64,000 bases of DNA from Cladopsammia gracilis (Eukaryota > Cnidaria > Anthozoa > Scleractinia > Dendrophylliidae): NCBI GenBank assembly GCA_022457155.1, contig JAJGOT010000894.1, positions 1-64,000 of the forward strand. Direction: 5' to 3'. Both the position numbers and the translations under genes were made by a program. The notes beneath the pieces were generated by a model. That model was given only the letters and a program-made list of their open reading frames with translations. It searched no databases and was not told the DNA's origin. Numbering within the stretch: position 1 is the first letter of the stretch; each line of letters opens with the position of its first letter. Positions 42,843 through 55,282 of this stretch are shown in pieces.

Positions 42843-43449
42843 TTAACCCTATTCGGCCTGGGCTTTTTTTGAGTTCCTGAGCCTGTGGGGGGGGGGGGGG
42901 GGGGGCACATTGTGCCCCCCCTTCGTAACTTCAAGAATATTAAGGCTACGACAATGAAACCTGGAGGGTACATAGTACGTCCGAAACTGTCTCCTTTGCA
43001 GTCCGCACAATGAAACGATGACGTCATATGACGTAGTTATTAGGTAATTAGTTATACGGCCGCATTTGGATCCGCCATCTTGGATTTCTGAAATTTTTTA
43101 AAACCTCTTAAAAACCGTCCAAATTGACTCAAAATTAATCAAAACCAATAAATAAGTGCTAAATGACGTAAAAATATAAAAGTTATACCAATAAACATTG
43201 TTTTTCTTCATTCAAAGGTACAAATATGCAAATTTCAAAAAACATGGCTGTCAAAACCTTGTTGCCATGGAAACATCAAGTCACGTGATCAAAAAATTGT
43301 CATACAAAATTGTTGCCAGATAAATTTTAGGAAAAGTCACAAAGTTTGATGGCGTTTGAATACATATTGAAGAAGTTATGAAGGTTCAAAGTTAGCGCGG
43401 GCACTTTGTGCTCCCCCCCCCCCCCCCCCCCCACGCCGAATAGGGTTAA
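42843..43449. mobile_element. piggyBac-type MITE, TTAA duplication, with long G and C tracts
   Basis: The structure is TTAA|CCCTATTCGGC ... GCCGAATAGGG|TTAA, with TTAA at 42843-42846 and 43446-43449. A TTAA target and ends starting CCC are classical for piggyBac. Next to each end lies a homopolymer: G19 at 42887-42905 and C20 at 43413-43432, i.e. the same tract in inverted orientation. No ORF, so it is non-autonomous. Confidence 0.85.
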
Positions 43450-45431
43450 AACATATCGGTTTTTGCTTTGAAATTAACTGGTCATGATACAGATTACATG
43501 TATGAGCTCCAGAATTTACGTTTAACATACAATCGTCATAAAACGCTGAGACTTTAATAGATCGAACCTTGTACATGAAAGATTGTCTGTAGTCTTGCTT
43601 CGTTTTGCGAGTTGTGTCATACCTGTAAGCTTGAAGTGAACCCTTGCTTTTAATCTAGTATTAACTGCTATAAATAATGGTTTGTTTGCATGTATTATGG
43701 ATATTTTTTTGTTGGACCACTGATGTTTCAGATTTAAAAGCAAGTAAAAACATTTTGTCTTTGTGAACAATTTACTTGACAAAATATTGTGTTTACGCTT
43801 AAACGTTTACCAAGGTTTCAATTTACTGAGGTCGTTACTTTACCTTCGCTAGTACTTGAATCACCAGTGCAACAAATTGAATTGGCTTCAATTTCTAAAA
43901 ACATTGCCTGCTATTAGAAGTGAAGCGGTGGCTTTCGTGTTCATTGCCTTTTATTTTCTAGTTCTTAGCCTTGAGATTTCAGCAGCTGTTAACTACAGCA
44001 CCTTACTATACTGAAGGGAAAAGGGATAGTTTTAACTCAAATTGCATTATGAAATACAAGGCCTGCTAGACATGCATGACCATGGCCAATGTACCTTTCA
44101 TATTGTCTGCCATAAGGATCAAAGGCTTTACCAGGATTGTTTTGTGAAGGATTATTTTGTGCCACAGCTAAAAAGCTGTGAACATGCAGTCAAATAAAGT
44201 GATCTGAACACCACGGCCGGAAGTGAAATAGACGTGCCACTGACCCCAAGGCTATGTAGCTGTCATTTTGACCTCAGTTACTGACCTTTGGTGGAAACCA
44301 TGCGTGATCACAGCAGAATTACAACATTTACCTTGGTCAAATTTCTATTTTCTTTGGCATCATTTACTGAGGTATTACATGTAGTTCCCACTTACACTCA
44401 TGAAAAGTTTACCTACATTGTAGGTAAGTAAACTCCAATACCGCAGTAAAACCCTCAAGTGTAAACAATGCAAAAATATAACTTTACATGTATGTACTGC
44501 ACACAGTTGAAATAATTTTATTATACAAATTAAACCTTGCAGATTATTTGTGACCTTGTGGTGCAAGCAACTAGTGTGCTTTTGCTGAGCCATAACGAAG
44601 GCTCCTACATGTACATGTAGCTCCCGAATTCAAATTCTAGTGGAGAGAGAATTAATAACTTCTTTAACTCGAGATTAAAGCCAGTAGCAATTTTTGTCAC
44701 TAAAGTTATTTATTGTGGTGACACCGCTTTATGCGCTAAAGGTCCACTTTCATATGTTGTCAATGGATCTGTTCCTCAAGCGAAAATATATTCTTGTTAC
44801 TGAACTGCATTAAAACGTCACATACATGTAAATCATATCGTGAATTATGTCCGACAGCCTTTGTCAAAAGGTGGTCTTAATTTCATAAACTTTAGAACTA
44901 CATGTATGGTGTAATCTCTTCATTTAGATTGGATAGATAGACTGCCCAGCGATTCCAATGACAAATGGAAAGCCATACCAAATTACTATTGTGATAAATA
45001 TGGGGGCTTACTCTTTCTTCTTAGGTAGTGACTACATGTAAATGTAATTACAATATTGCAAATCTCTATAAAAATTTACCTTATATTTTATTACATAATT
45101 ATTACTAGACTACTTCTAAGAATTGACTAATATTTCAAAAGACGACTGTCAAAATGACCTCATTCTTTCGAATATAAGGAAAATAACTATTGAAAAAATT
45201 GTGTTTTTTGGAAACACTGATTTGACTAGGGAATTTATTTTATACACTGTAAGTGATTTGTTAAATTAAGAAGGGAAATTCCTGATGGTCAGGCTTACAA
45301 AAAAATTCAAAATGAAATTAAACTTAATATTTGCATTATTTTCAACTAATCGCTGCCATCCCTTCTCATCTGAGGAGAAAGGCATTTGATTCTCCCACCC
45401 CTGATATGCTTAGTGCACCATTAGAATAGTA
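43450..45431. other. No gene seen in about 2 kb
   Basis: The sequence is AT-rich with many TACATGT words. No frame over about 90 codons, splice pair or clear repeat structure was supported. Confidence 0.5.
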
Positions 45432-45727
45432 AAGTCGCACACGAGCCACGATGGCCCACACGGCCGGAGCTTATTTAGCTTAACCCGGTTTCTGTAGCAT
45501 GAAGCTACTAGGAATATTGCTATTCCCCCCTGGATGGGATGCTAGTCCATCGCAGGGTTACCCCCAGCATTTTGTCGCCGGTACCCATTTATACACCTGG
45601 GTGGAGAGTGACAGTGTGGAGTAAAGTTTCTTGTCTAAGGAAACAACACGACGACAGAGACCAGGCTTTGAACCACCGACCTTCAGGTTGGAAGTCCGAC
45701 GCGCTAACCACTAGACCACCGTGACTC
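45432..45727 (-). mobile_element. tRNA-derived SINE
   Basis: Read on the minus strand, the head has ggtggtctagtggttagcg (box A) and ggtggttcaaagcc (box B), the internal pol III promoter of a tRNA-derived SINE. The body follows (cacccaggtgtataaatggg, ggatgggatgctagtccatc on the plus strand). The tail reaches about 45432. It depends on a LINE for movement. Confidence 0.8.
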
Positions 45728-45760
45728 CACTTAGTATACATGTAGGTACAAAATACTTAA

Positions 45761-45907
45761 CAATTATTGGATGAGGTTGAGCATGATAGCGATAATTATC
45801 AAGGCCAAAGTTTGTGTTACATGTATCTGCCGAAGGCTGAGGCGGATAACACAAACTGAGGCCTCGATAATTATCGCTATCATGCAAAAACCGAATCCAA
45901 TAATTTT
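45761..45907. mobile_element. Palindromic MITE of about 147 bp
   Basis: aattattggatgaggttgag at left and its near complement (ccgaatccaataattt) at right enclose a second inverted pair, atgatagcgataattatc and gataattatcgctatcat. Both frames through it are mirror images and not genes. Confidence 0.75.
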
Positions 45908-47424
45908 TTTATTATGCATATTTCTGAGCTGCACTTGTAAAGACAAGAGCGCGTACAAAAAAGTGATCAATGCACAGCAGACAAACTTTTGTCTGTAGGT
46001 ATGACATCACTTCTACATATATAAAATTCATTGTCTGTAGGTATGACATAACAGAAACAGCAAGCAATAATTAGCTGCGTGCTTATAGCCAATCAAAATT
46101 GAGCTAGTGACACCAATGTATAATAACATCGGTTGGAGGACAAAACATCAGTGTTATCTACATGTAAATACAGTTGTACCATCTGTAAAAATGTAGGTCT
46201 CATGTAAAGTATGTTATTTATATCTTATAATGTAGATATGATTTGTAATTTAGTATATCTCATGAAAGTCTTCTCAGCTTAATAGTTGGTACCTGTAATT
46301 TGTGATTGTGGTATGTAAAAATTATTTCTAGAAGATTGAAATAATGTTTTGTGTATCCTACATGTACATGTCGATGCAGGTTAAAAAAATAGTTTTTAAG
46401 AGATATAGAGACATGTTTATAATTTAAACATACAGTGTAAACATTGTGTTTCATGAACTGCATAAAAAATAGATGAAGTTAGCAATCTTATCAAAAGTGT
46501 TAATAAATACATGTACATGTACAGTATAATCAAGTTTGTACAAACCATACTCGAGTGTCTCCTCAATCAAATCAATAAGTTCATGGCTACTTTACATTCA
46601 AAATTTCTATTGACAGTTTTTTTTTGTGAATGTTGGTCTCTCAAACACAAGTCAGCAATACTTGTATGTACATGTAGGGCATTTCCCATTTTTGAGTTAG
46701 CTAACAGGAGCCTTTGACTCTACTTGAACAAGAAAATACATGTAGGCATGTGAAAAGAGATTTCCTTGGTTGATTGTACATGTACTATGTTTTGATAAGT
46801 GCCTCCTTACTGTGGTGATGATTAACTGGTTACCGGTCGTGGTTCGTACGGTCATGGAATTTAAGTGTGGGTCATGGAAAGTCATGGAAAATTATGTTCA
46901 TTGTACAAAATCACTAAGGCAGCATACTTTGTGGGAATAATAAGGCAAGATGAAAAATTAAAAAAAATGAACGTTTTGATAAAATTTTGAAAACAACTGT
47001 TGAACTCTTGGTCATGAAAAATTTGAAAAGGTCATGGAAAGTCATGGAATTTCAAGATCTGAAAGGAGTATGAACCCTGATGTACATTACCTCATGGCAA
47101 TGCTCTACCAGTACCCAGGTGAGCAATGTAGCAGCTCTCGTAAGGTCTCACACCATTGGTTCGATACCCTTCGAGAGAACAATAGAAAAAACAATGACAA
47201 TAGAGGTTTCTGAGAGCTGCTACACTACCGACCCAGGTGCCACAGTCAACTCATTTTTGTCTTTGGGGGACAAGAAAAAACATAGTTTATGCATGTTCTA
47301 CAACAAGCATGTGATCCTCATGTAGTAGTGTTGTGCCACAAGCATTAAGATGTACATCTGTAATCTCATGCATTGCACCAGGATGAGCGAGCACTGTCAA
47401 AAAATCATAGATATTAGTATAATA
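45908..47424. other. Repeat-derived, no gene seen
   Basis: Between 46846 and 47056 the word GGTCATGGAA/AGTCATGGAA occurs at least six times. 'Ttgtctgtaggtatgacat' is directly repeated near 45989 and 46032. Palindromic TACATGTACATGTA words are common. Confidence 0.5.
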
Positions 47425-47795
47425 ATAGACAGGTTAAACACGACTCCCACTCGTTACATTAAAGTATTTAAAAAGTATAAAGCTTTCTCAGTAAAATTTC
47501 AGAGAGAATTTACTGTAGTACATTAATTATTTTTGTTCTCTTTGATGATACTGATCTCTCAAATTGATAGGATGATTTCATGCTGTCCAGAGTTGATAGA
47601 ATTATTTTCTTTCTTTATACTGTGGTTCGGTGCTACAGTACCTCTATTGGCATACGTTGTAGTTTCTTTGGCTCACTTTTGTTGCATGATAAATACTTAT
47701 CGGCTAAAGTTTGTTATCGCTTTGGAAGTGCTAGGGTCGTTAAACTTCTCAGGTCGTCAAAAGTCTGTGATGTTCAAGACTTGTGAGAAAGTGTT
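47425..47795. repeat. Paralogue of the centre of the 37-41 kb element (empty site)
   Basis: Gacaggttaaacacgactcc at 47430 matches 38258 onward. From aaagtataaagctttctcag the match continues to 39196 onward, through ggctcacttttgttgca and aagacttgtgagaaagtg. The 877-bp Mutator-like element is absent here. A 105-codon frame across it has no counterpart in the other copy. Confidence 0.75.
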
Positions 47796-48604
47796 GTCCA
47801 TCACAGATATAGGCATCTTAGATCTGAGTCTCAAAAGTGCAACCAACTAATGTTAATGCTCCTCCACATGATTGTACATGTAAGTGTATAACATAAAATT
47901 CCCATCTCAAAAAATTAACTAAGCAACCTAATTCTGGAGCTTCTAAATTGGAATACATGTAAGTGCCTAGACACTTAGGGCATGTTTACATGGAGGGAGG
48001 GTGCCCTGGTTAACTGAGCTACCCTGGGAGAGCCAACTTTTCATGTTTCTTTAGAAAATGCATTGAAGGGTGTACATGTTAGAAACGGTAACCCACCTTC
48101 CCGAGGCACCCTTCTAGGAGGGCTATCTTTTTGCCATGTAAACGGCTCGTGTCGGGTTACCCGGGTAGCCGAGGTGAGAAGACCGCAAAAGAATAGTGGT
48201 ATAAAATTACCATCCTGGGGAATTGTTTCATTGTTATCACTTTCCAGTGATATCTGCTGAACAGAATGAATTAGTAGAGTGCAAAATAATAGCCCCAGAC
48301 ACTGAAAAGCAGCCGCTTGCAGAACGAATGATAAAAAAATTAAACTTGCCGCCAAAACGTTTCTTTTGTGTGCCATCCAGTTTGTTGTGCTTAGCGGCCA
48401 CTCAAAAGATAGCCCACTGACTTGGAAGTACTGGCATTACCTTTCAAAAGCAAGTAGCATAGAACTGTCGGTTTAGTTTGAGTTGCCTAGTGTCAGTGTT
48501 GTGTACCAGGTTAAAAATAACCCACAATATTGTTAAATAATGTGCATTCTTTTTTTTCAATTAACTTTGATTGCTACGTACATTCTATTATTGTTTTACT
48601 GCAG
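47796..48604. other. Mixed region with a weak exon-like frame
   Basis: After an acceptor-like tatcactttccag near 48247 the plus frame is open to a stop at 48418 (ISAEQNELVECKIIAPDTEK at its start). No family is recognised. Around 47985-48180 partially inverted catgtttacatgg/ccatgtaaac words suggest an old MITE. Confidence 0.3.
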
Positions 48605-48682
48605 AAAAGTATGTGCAAATGAAGGGGAAAAAAGGCCCAGCAGATACAGGATGCATAACAAGGCTGATTCACAAGGATAAGG
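48605..48682 (+). CDS. Exon-like 78-nt block
   Basis: An acceptor ttgttttactgcag and a donor AAGG|GTACGTCC bracket a block without stops in one frame (KYVQMKGKKGPADTGC at its start). Its length is a multiple of three. It could belong to the same gene as the frame ending at 48418. The product is unknown. Confidence 0.3.
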
Positions 48683-49132
48683 GTACGTCCGATTGACTGA
48701 TTCCGGAGTAGGAATATGCAGAATGGTCACAAAAAAATCACATTCTTTGAGATTTGGGACCAATAAAAAACCTTAACTTCTGCCACTGTCGTATCATAAA
48801 CATGTTTTAACAGATTTGCAAAGCAAGTGTGCCTGAACAACCAATTCTCAGAGACTATTCTGTTTACACTTATTCTGGAAAATGGTGAATTGAATGTGCC
48901 CTACATTATTGCATTACAAATTCAAATATTTTGATTTGACAATGCAAATGTTCCTTGCTTCTTACCGCACAAAATATCTGAATGATACATGTGGCTTCGT
49001 GAGTGTAGGTTGTTTGCAACTAAACCTGAATGTGATGCTGAGTATGTGCTCGGTTTTCCTTTAATGTTTGGATTTCATCTGAGAGGTGCACAGTAACTTT
49101 CATTTCCACCAAAAAATACAAGATGTCAAGTT
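48683..49132. other. No supported feature
   Basis: Non-coding; gattccggagtaggaat near 48700 and ttattctggaaaatggtgaat near 48890 look like diverged inverted ends of an old element. Confidence 0.35.
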
Positions 49133-49428
49133 GTATACACCAAATTGAAGAAACGTTGACCCGTGAAAAGCATAAACCATGAACGACGAAACTGAATGGG
49201 ATGCTGGGTAGGCAGCATTGGCAAGCTAGTAACATTCTATTTCTTGATAATCAAGATGTTTTCTTTGTTTGAGACATTTAAGAGCATGATTTATGCATCC
49301 TGTGTTAATAATTATAATGTGTATTCTGTCACAGACAAAGATCAAATTTTCCAACTTCCCAGTAAACCTTTGGGTCGCATCGTTCATGGCTTATGCTTTT
49401 CACCCGACGTTCTTCAATTTGGTGTATC
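49133..49428. repeat. Fold-back sequence, about 296 bp
   Basis: Atacaccaaattgaagaa at 49135 and gcataaaccatgaacgacg nearby return inverted at 49369-49428 (cgttcatggcttatgctttt, ttcaatttggtgtat). Frames on both strands here are mirror products. Confidence 0.65.
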
Positions 49429-49829
49429 ATTTTAATACTTGACTGCTTAAACATAAAGCATATTTATCAAGGTGCCAAAAAACATCTTCAAGCATCGTAA
49501 TTTTCGTATTGAACAAAAATCGAAATGTGGAATCAAGGAATAGGATTTGTGAATCAAATTGAATGGTCATGATTGTGAATAATTGCATAATCAAGAATTT
49601 AGACCAGTAATAAGTTCACGGATTTGGTTTTCATGTTGATATAAATTACCAGTGTATTAATTTTCAGAGGACCAAAATATTTTATACTTAAATTTTGACT
49701 TTAAAATACTCAAATTTTGACCCTTTTAGGGGTCAGCAAATTACATGCATACAGTTGTCATTTGTTTTATTGAATTTTTTTATATTAAGAAAGAATTAGT
49801 AAATTCGAATTGTATTTAACAACTATTCA

Positions 49830-50880
49830 CCGAAGTGGAGGTGGGTAGTTGCTGGGAGGTGAATAGCACTTGCTATTCCGAGTTTCAGTAGCCAATCAGA
49901 GCGCGCCAACAATGCTATCCACTGTTTCATTATATACTAAATTTATATATTATTATAGGGTTTGAACCATGTTAAAATTATTTGTAAGGAATTTAGAAAG
50001 TATTTCAAATATATTTTTATTGTATTTTGACAGACATAATTATGAATAAACCATTTATTGCAAATACGTACTACTCCATGTTGTTTTTAAAATCTTTTAA
50101 AATCTATGTTCAGTGTATTTTCAGGTAGTTTGAAAGGCTCTTATACCCGATTCAAATACTATTTATAGTATATTTTGAAACATCACCCATTTTCTCCATT
50201 CACGAAATATAGAGGTTTTTCAAAATACGACACAATAGTGTTTTAAACAGGTTTAAACATCGTTAAAATAAGTCAAAAACTACTTAAAAACTATATTTCA
50301 AGCACGAATTTTCAATGTATTTTGAATACAAATACATTCAAAATAGCTTTCCAAACAGTTTGCAAATAGTTTAAGAATTGTTTTTTTAAAAAATTGTAAA
50401 CTGTTTTGATGCTAATTTTCCACTATTTCAAATACGTTTCAATATCGTTTTAAACAGGTTTAAACATCGTTAAAATAAGTCAAAAACTACTTAAAAACTA
50501 CATTTAAAGCACGAATTTTAAACGTATTTTGAATACAAATACATTCAAAATAGCCTTCCAAACAGTTTGCAAATAGTTGGAGAATTTATAATGTATTTTT
50601 AAAAGATTTGTGAGCTGTTTTTGAAACTATTTTTTAAGGTGTTGAAACGTATTTGAAATATATATTTTAAAACGTATATGTGGATCTGAATTCATCGAAA
50701 CTACACTCTGAAAAGGTTTTAAAAATATATTTCAATATCGTTTTAAACAGGTTTAAACATGGTTAAAATAAGTCAAAAACTACTTAAAAAACATGATTCA
50801 AATACATATTTTTCATATATTTTTCAAAAATATATTAAAAATAGTTTTTCAAAATACATTAAAAACAGTTTTAAGATAGG
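49830..50880. repeat. AT-rich region with three long direct repeats
   Basis: Ttttaaacaggtttaaacat starts blocks at about 50241, 50449 and 50741; the first two share about 140 bp nearly unchanged (gtcaaaaactacttaaaaac, ttgaatacaaatacattc). Spacings are about 208 and 292 bp. It resembles 42280-42740 in word use. Confidence 0.7.
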
Positions 50881-51210
50881 GTTTGGTTTGCTAAGGGCAG
50901 CCAAGGGTCTTTGTATTTTTCTTTTCGTTTTGTTTTGCCAATTACTTTTTAACCTTCTCAGAATACCAAAGAGCCTTTTCTGTGTTTTAACATTCTGAAG
51001 GAAATTTTAAAAAGCTGGTATCAGAACTTAGAAGAGAGAACAAAACAAATTGCAAATATGGTTGTTTGAATTAATTTTTGCATTCTTCAACTGTAGAGCA
51101 GATTATTGAACAAGTAATGAAAACAAATAAATATTGCAATTATGAATTCATTAATTCACTTTTGCAAACATAAATTGGAGGATTTGTTGAATTTTTAAAC
51201 ACGAAGTTCC
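50881..51210. other. No supported feature
   Basis: AT-rich non-coding sequence between the repeat and a promoter-like motif. Confidence 0.4.
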
Positions 51211-51290
51211 GGTACGTATAAAAGGAGCCTGACCTCGCCATTCTCACCTCCAGTCATCAATCAACCACTGAAGAATTAACACCTGGCAAA
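51211..51290 (+). promoter_or_regulatory. TATA-type promoter-like sequence
   Basis: TATAAAAGG at 51217-51225 sits in a locally GC-richer context. About 30 bp downstream is ctccagtcatcaatc, a plausible initiator. No convincing reading frame follows, so it may drive an element-derived RNA or be fortuitous. Confidence 0.3.
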
Positions 51291-51548
51291 AAACATGCAT
51301 CATTACTAAGACCATTGCTAAAACAATCTGGAAAAATTTTATGAAAGTTATATGAGAAGTCTTTATGAACTTCTATTTCTTTTTTTACTTAGGTAAAATC
51401 TTGGTTTAATTAGATTTTTGAAGCAAATTATATTTAAAGGATGCACAAGTTAACCACGTTTTGTGACTGAAGGACGCGAAATGGGGGAGAAGCTAAGCCT
51501 TTTATACTAGAACTTCATGTCAAAAGCACTAGAAAACTTGGCAGTGGG

Positions 51549-53859
51549 TTAACGAACAGCCCATTCTTGAAATCCATCAGGGGGCTGTCGTTCTGACAAT
51601 TCAGGAGCTACAATTCTTTCTAGTGCCCCCTTAGTCAATGATTTCCAGTAATATTTATCAAGCCTCTTCTTCTTTCTCCTCAACACCGTACTTTCCCAGC
51701 CAGGTCTCCGTACTTTATATCCAGTAAGCTTTTGATTGTCAGCATCATCATCCTCATATACACTATCTTCACTGCTCATGGCATCTATCACCAGCACCTC
51801 AGCTACTTTCCCTTTTTCATGTTCATCTGCCCATGGAACCATTTCAAGGGCAGTCAGTCCGTCTGGTCAATTTCTGAAAGTTAATAGTTGATTGCTTAGA
51901 CACTAAAGCTTGATTTAAAATCAGATGTTTGGACAGGATGAACTGAGTCATGTATATGAATTAAAATAAGAAACATGTAACACAGAAATACAGTTAATCT
52001 CTCTGGATGGGCACTCTCATAAGCAGACAGCAAATGTCCCATCTGGTCATTTATTTCCAATTCAAATTCCTGAAGTAATAGAAAGCTTCATGTTAAAGCT
52101 AAGTAATGTGCATATTTTTCCACAAGTAAGTTAAGAGTGGATAATTTATGTTCAGGGCTGATAGCAGCACCCGGGTGCCAACTAACTTCTGTCTTTGGAC
52201 GACAAGCAAATTACTGAGTTTATGCACATAGCATAACTGCTATATATAGTGTATGAGGCACCATAGATTTATAGTTGGACTCCCTTTGTGCTCCCTTTGA
52301 TAACTGACTTAGACCACAGCCTCGATGTTATAGCAAAATAGATAATTAAGTAACTATCCACCACGAAAAAGCTTCTATATACAATGTAGGTAATCTGCAA
52401 AGGGCTTCTTATGATCACCCACTCAGACTCATTTCATGAGAACACAAACTGTTGGGAGAATGATGTTTCATTAGCTGTTCCTTTGGATCTTTTGGACGTT
52501 TTACTCATTCAAATGCAAGTTTAATCTTGTTTATTGATTGCTTATCATTAGTTATACTCACTCCTCATCTACAGCTGTAGGTTGAAGCCAGCAAAGTCCT
52601 CTTTTTTGGTCAATACCTTATACATTCATTTATTGTCCTCACTGATTTCTGAAAAAATATTAATGGTTTACATGTAAATGTAATTTTTTAATGTGATTAA
52701 AAAATAATACCCCGCTCCCCACCAAAGTTCCGTTATATTAATTGAAACTTTTAACCCTCGGAGACATACAGGGATCCCTTCGGTAATAGAACATTTTCAA
52801 ACTCACAAAAAACATTTTGTCAATTGAACACAATGAAACGTTTGATTATCAAACGAACAGCAATCAAACTCAGTCGAATCATAATGGAACGTTCAATTAC
52901 TGAACTCATGGCTGCTATTGAAGGCTTTGAAAAACTCATGTCTACAGCGTTCTGGTTAGTCATCATTATTATTTGGATGTTGAACAGCAAAAATCCTTTC
53001 AGGATCTCACTACCCTACAAAAAATACCGGGCAGGACCCCCCCCCCCCCCCCACCTCCACATATAGATAAAAATGTTGCAGTTGAAGTTTTCAGGGTTAT
53101 TATTATTATTATGAACACAGTTTATGAGTTTATGCTATAATAGTATAGCTACGCAGAAGGAACTAAAATAAATTAAGTTACAATAAAACCGCCGTTGCGG
53201 TAGCTTAATGAATAAATTATGCAAGCACTAATTTTCATCCACGCGCAAAAATATAAACGGTTTAAAAAATAATTCTATAAAGAAGCCAATTTTTCGTCGC
53301 ACATCAAAATATTTGGGCTTTTTTCGTTCGAAAACTTTATTTTATTTCAATTTATCCACAGAAGAATGAAGAGGTCGCAATCAACTCAATTATTTTACCC
53401 TTGTGCGAGTCTGAATAATTTATGCACCGCGGCATAATTTTGCTCGCAAAAACCGTTAACTCATTTTTAAACTAAAAATACAAGAAGTCACTGTAAAATA
53501 ATTATTCTACGGACCACTATATTCTCCTGCAAAGAATACATTATATCCATGCACGTGTGTAATTTATTTATACCGTGTTCAATTCTTCTACTTACTTTAC
53601 ATGCGGCAGGAACTGCAATGGTCCTTGTTGCACGTCGAAGTCTTGCACGAGGATGACCTCGGGGAGGATTTTCTGGCTCGTTCAAGCGCCGTTCGATTCG
53701 CTGTAGTACTTCAGCTTGCAATTTATTCGCTTGATAGTGCTCCTGTCGGAGCTTTGCATTGTCCGCGGCAAGATCACGGTTACTCCTTATGGGCTCTTCC
53801 AGAAGAACAACACAATCATCCGACAAGCCCTCTCTTATTCTATCGATTTGTTCTTCCAT
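51549..53859 (-). CDS. Multi-exon gene model, function unknown
   Basis: Exon 1 runs from ATG 53859 to 53596, ending AAA|GTAAGT. It encodes an acidic, helical N-terminus ([14 protein letters not shown]), a coil ([20 protein letters not shown]) and a basic, proline-rich stretch ([13 protein letters not shown]). An internal block at 52069-52001 follows acceptor attacttcag ([19 protein letters not shown]). The last exon runs from about 51883 to the stop at 51549: a [17 protein letters not shown] start, acidic [14 protein letters not shown], then basic [10 protein letters not shown] and [15 protein letters not shown], ending GFQEWAVR. Similar short acidic/basic proteins seem to form multi-copy families in cnidarians (recollection only). 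Phases between exons are not all verified. Confidence 0.45.
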
Positions 53860-54395
53860 AGTAAACAAAACCTTCTAAAATGTGAAAGAGTAAATTGCAA
53901 CGCAGTAAAAAGCTAGTAGACGAAAGGTAGATGACGAAAGCTTGTGTGCTCAGAACGCGACCGTTAAAGCAAGAGGACTTTCGTAAAAGCGCGCGATTTT
54001 TTTATAAATCTGGCCCCCCGATGTTTTGCCTCGTACTGGGTTAGTGATTTATGTATGGCACAATGAAATGTCCTGGCGTTACAAATTACTTTATTTAGTC
54101 CGAGATGATTGTATTACTTGAATGATCTTGAATGTCATACATAGCGTACTGACCTCGATCTTATTATCGCTGACCAGTAATACAAAGCTGGTCTTCGAAG
54201 GCATGATGAATACTAGCTGACTTACAAGACTTCAACATTTGAGATTTGAAAGGTACTTTTGACTTTTTTTTTTACTATTCGGCAAATATTTGCCAAGAAG
54301 GTAGCTTTACTCGTTGGATATTTTCAGGAATAAACTGTACAATAAGACTTGCTAACTATATTAAAGTTAAATTTGTCATCCATGGAATGACAATT
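53860..54395. other. Possible upstream region of the minus-strand gene, nothing else seen
   Basis: This lies immediately 5' of exon 1 of the 51549-53859 model. No TATA box was recognised. Confidence 0.35.
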
Positions 54396-54992
54396 CTGTA
54401 CCATTTTGAGTGGCCACATGAAGTATCAGATTTAAAATGATTTTGTCTTTATAATTTTTTTGAGGTTTAGAATTGAGAGCTTTAGTTTTCTAGGCTTTTC
54501 ATGTGAGATCTTAATGCTTGGTACAGTTTACGAGTGGCGGCATTTTGCCAGATCTTTGAGTCTCTGTACCATTTTGAGTGGCCACATAAAATATCGGATT
54601 TAAAAATGATTTTGGCTTTATAAATTTTTTTGAGGTTTAGAATTGAGCGCTTTAGTTTTCTAGGCTTTTCATGTGAGATCTTAATGCTTGGTACAGTTTA
54701 CAAGTGGCGGCATTTTGCCAGATCTTTGAGTCTCTGTACCATTTTGAGTGGCCACATGAAATATCGGATTTAAAAATGATTTTGTCTTTATAATTTTTTT
54801 GAGGTTTAGAATTGAGAGATTTAGTTTTCTAGGCTTTTCATGTGAGATCTTAATGCTTGGTACAGTTTACGAGTGGCGGCATTTTGCCAGATCTTTGAGT
54901 CTCTGTACCATTTTGAGTGGCCACATGAAATATCGGATTTAAAAATGATTTTGTCTTTATAATTTTTTTGAGGTTTAGAATTGAGAGATTTA

Positions 54993-55112
54993 GGCCCGGT
55001 TCAAACGTCGAACTTCACATGTGCCGAACCTAATGCAAATGAGAAAAATCTATCGTTCTTTCTCATTTGCATTAGGTTCAGCACATGTGAAGTTCGACGT
55101 TTGAACCGGGCC
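54993..55112. mobile_element. 120-bp PIF/Harbinger-type MITE, satellite copy 1
   Basis: Same element as 9344-9463 with a few changes. TTA occurs on both sides (54990-54992 and 55113-55115). Neighbouring satellite units show the empty site gagatttagttttc with one TTA. Confidence 0.88.
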
Positions 55113-55282
55113 TTAGTTTTCTAGGCTTTTCATGTGAGATCTTAATGCTTGGTACAGTTTACGAGTGGCGGCATTTTGCCAGATCTTTGAGTCTGTACCA
55201 TTTTGAGTGGCCACATGAAATATCGGATTTAAAAATGATTTTGTCTTTATAATTTTTTTGAGGTTTAGAATTGAGAGATTTA

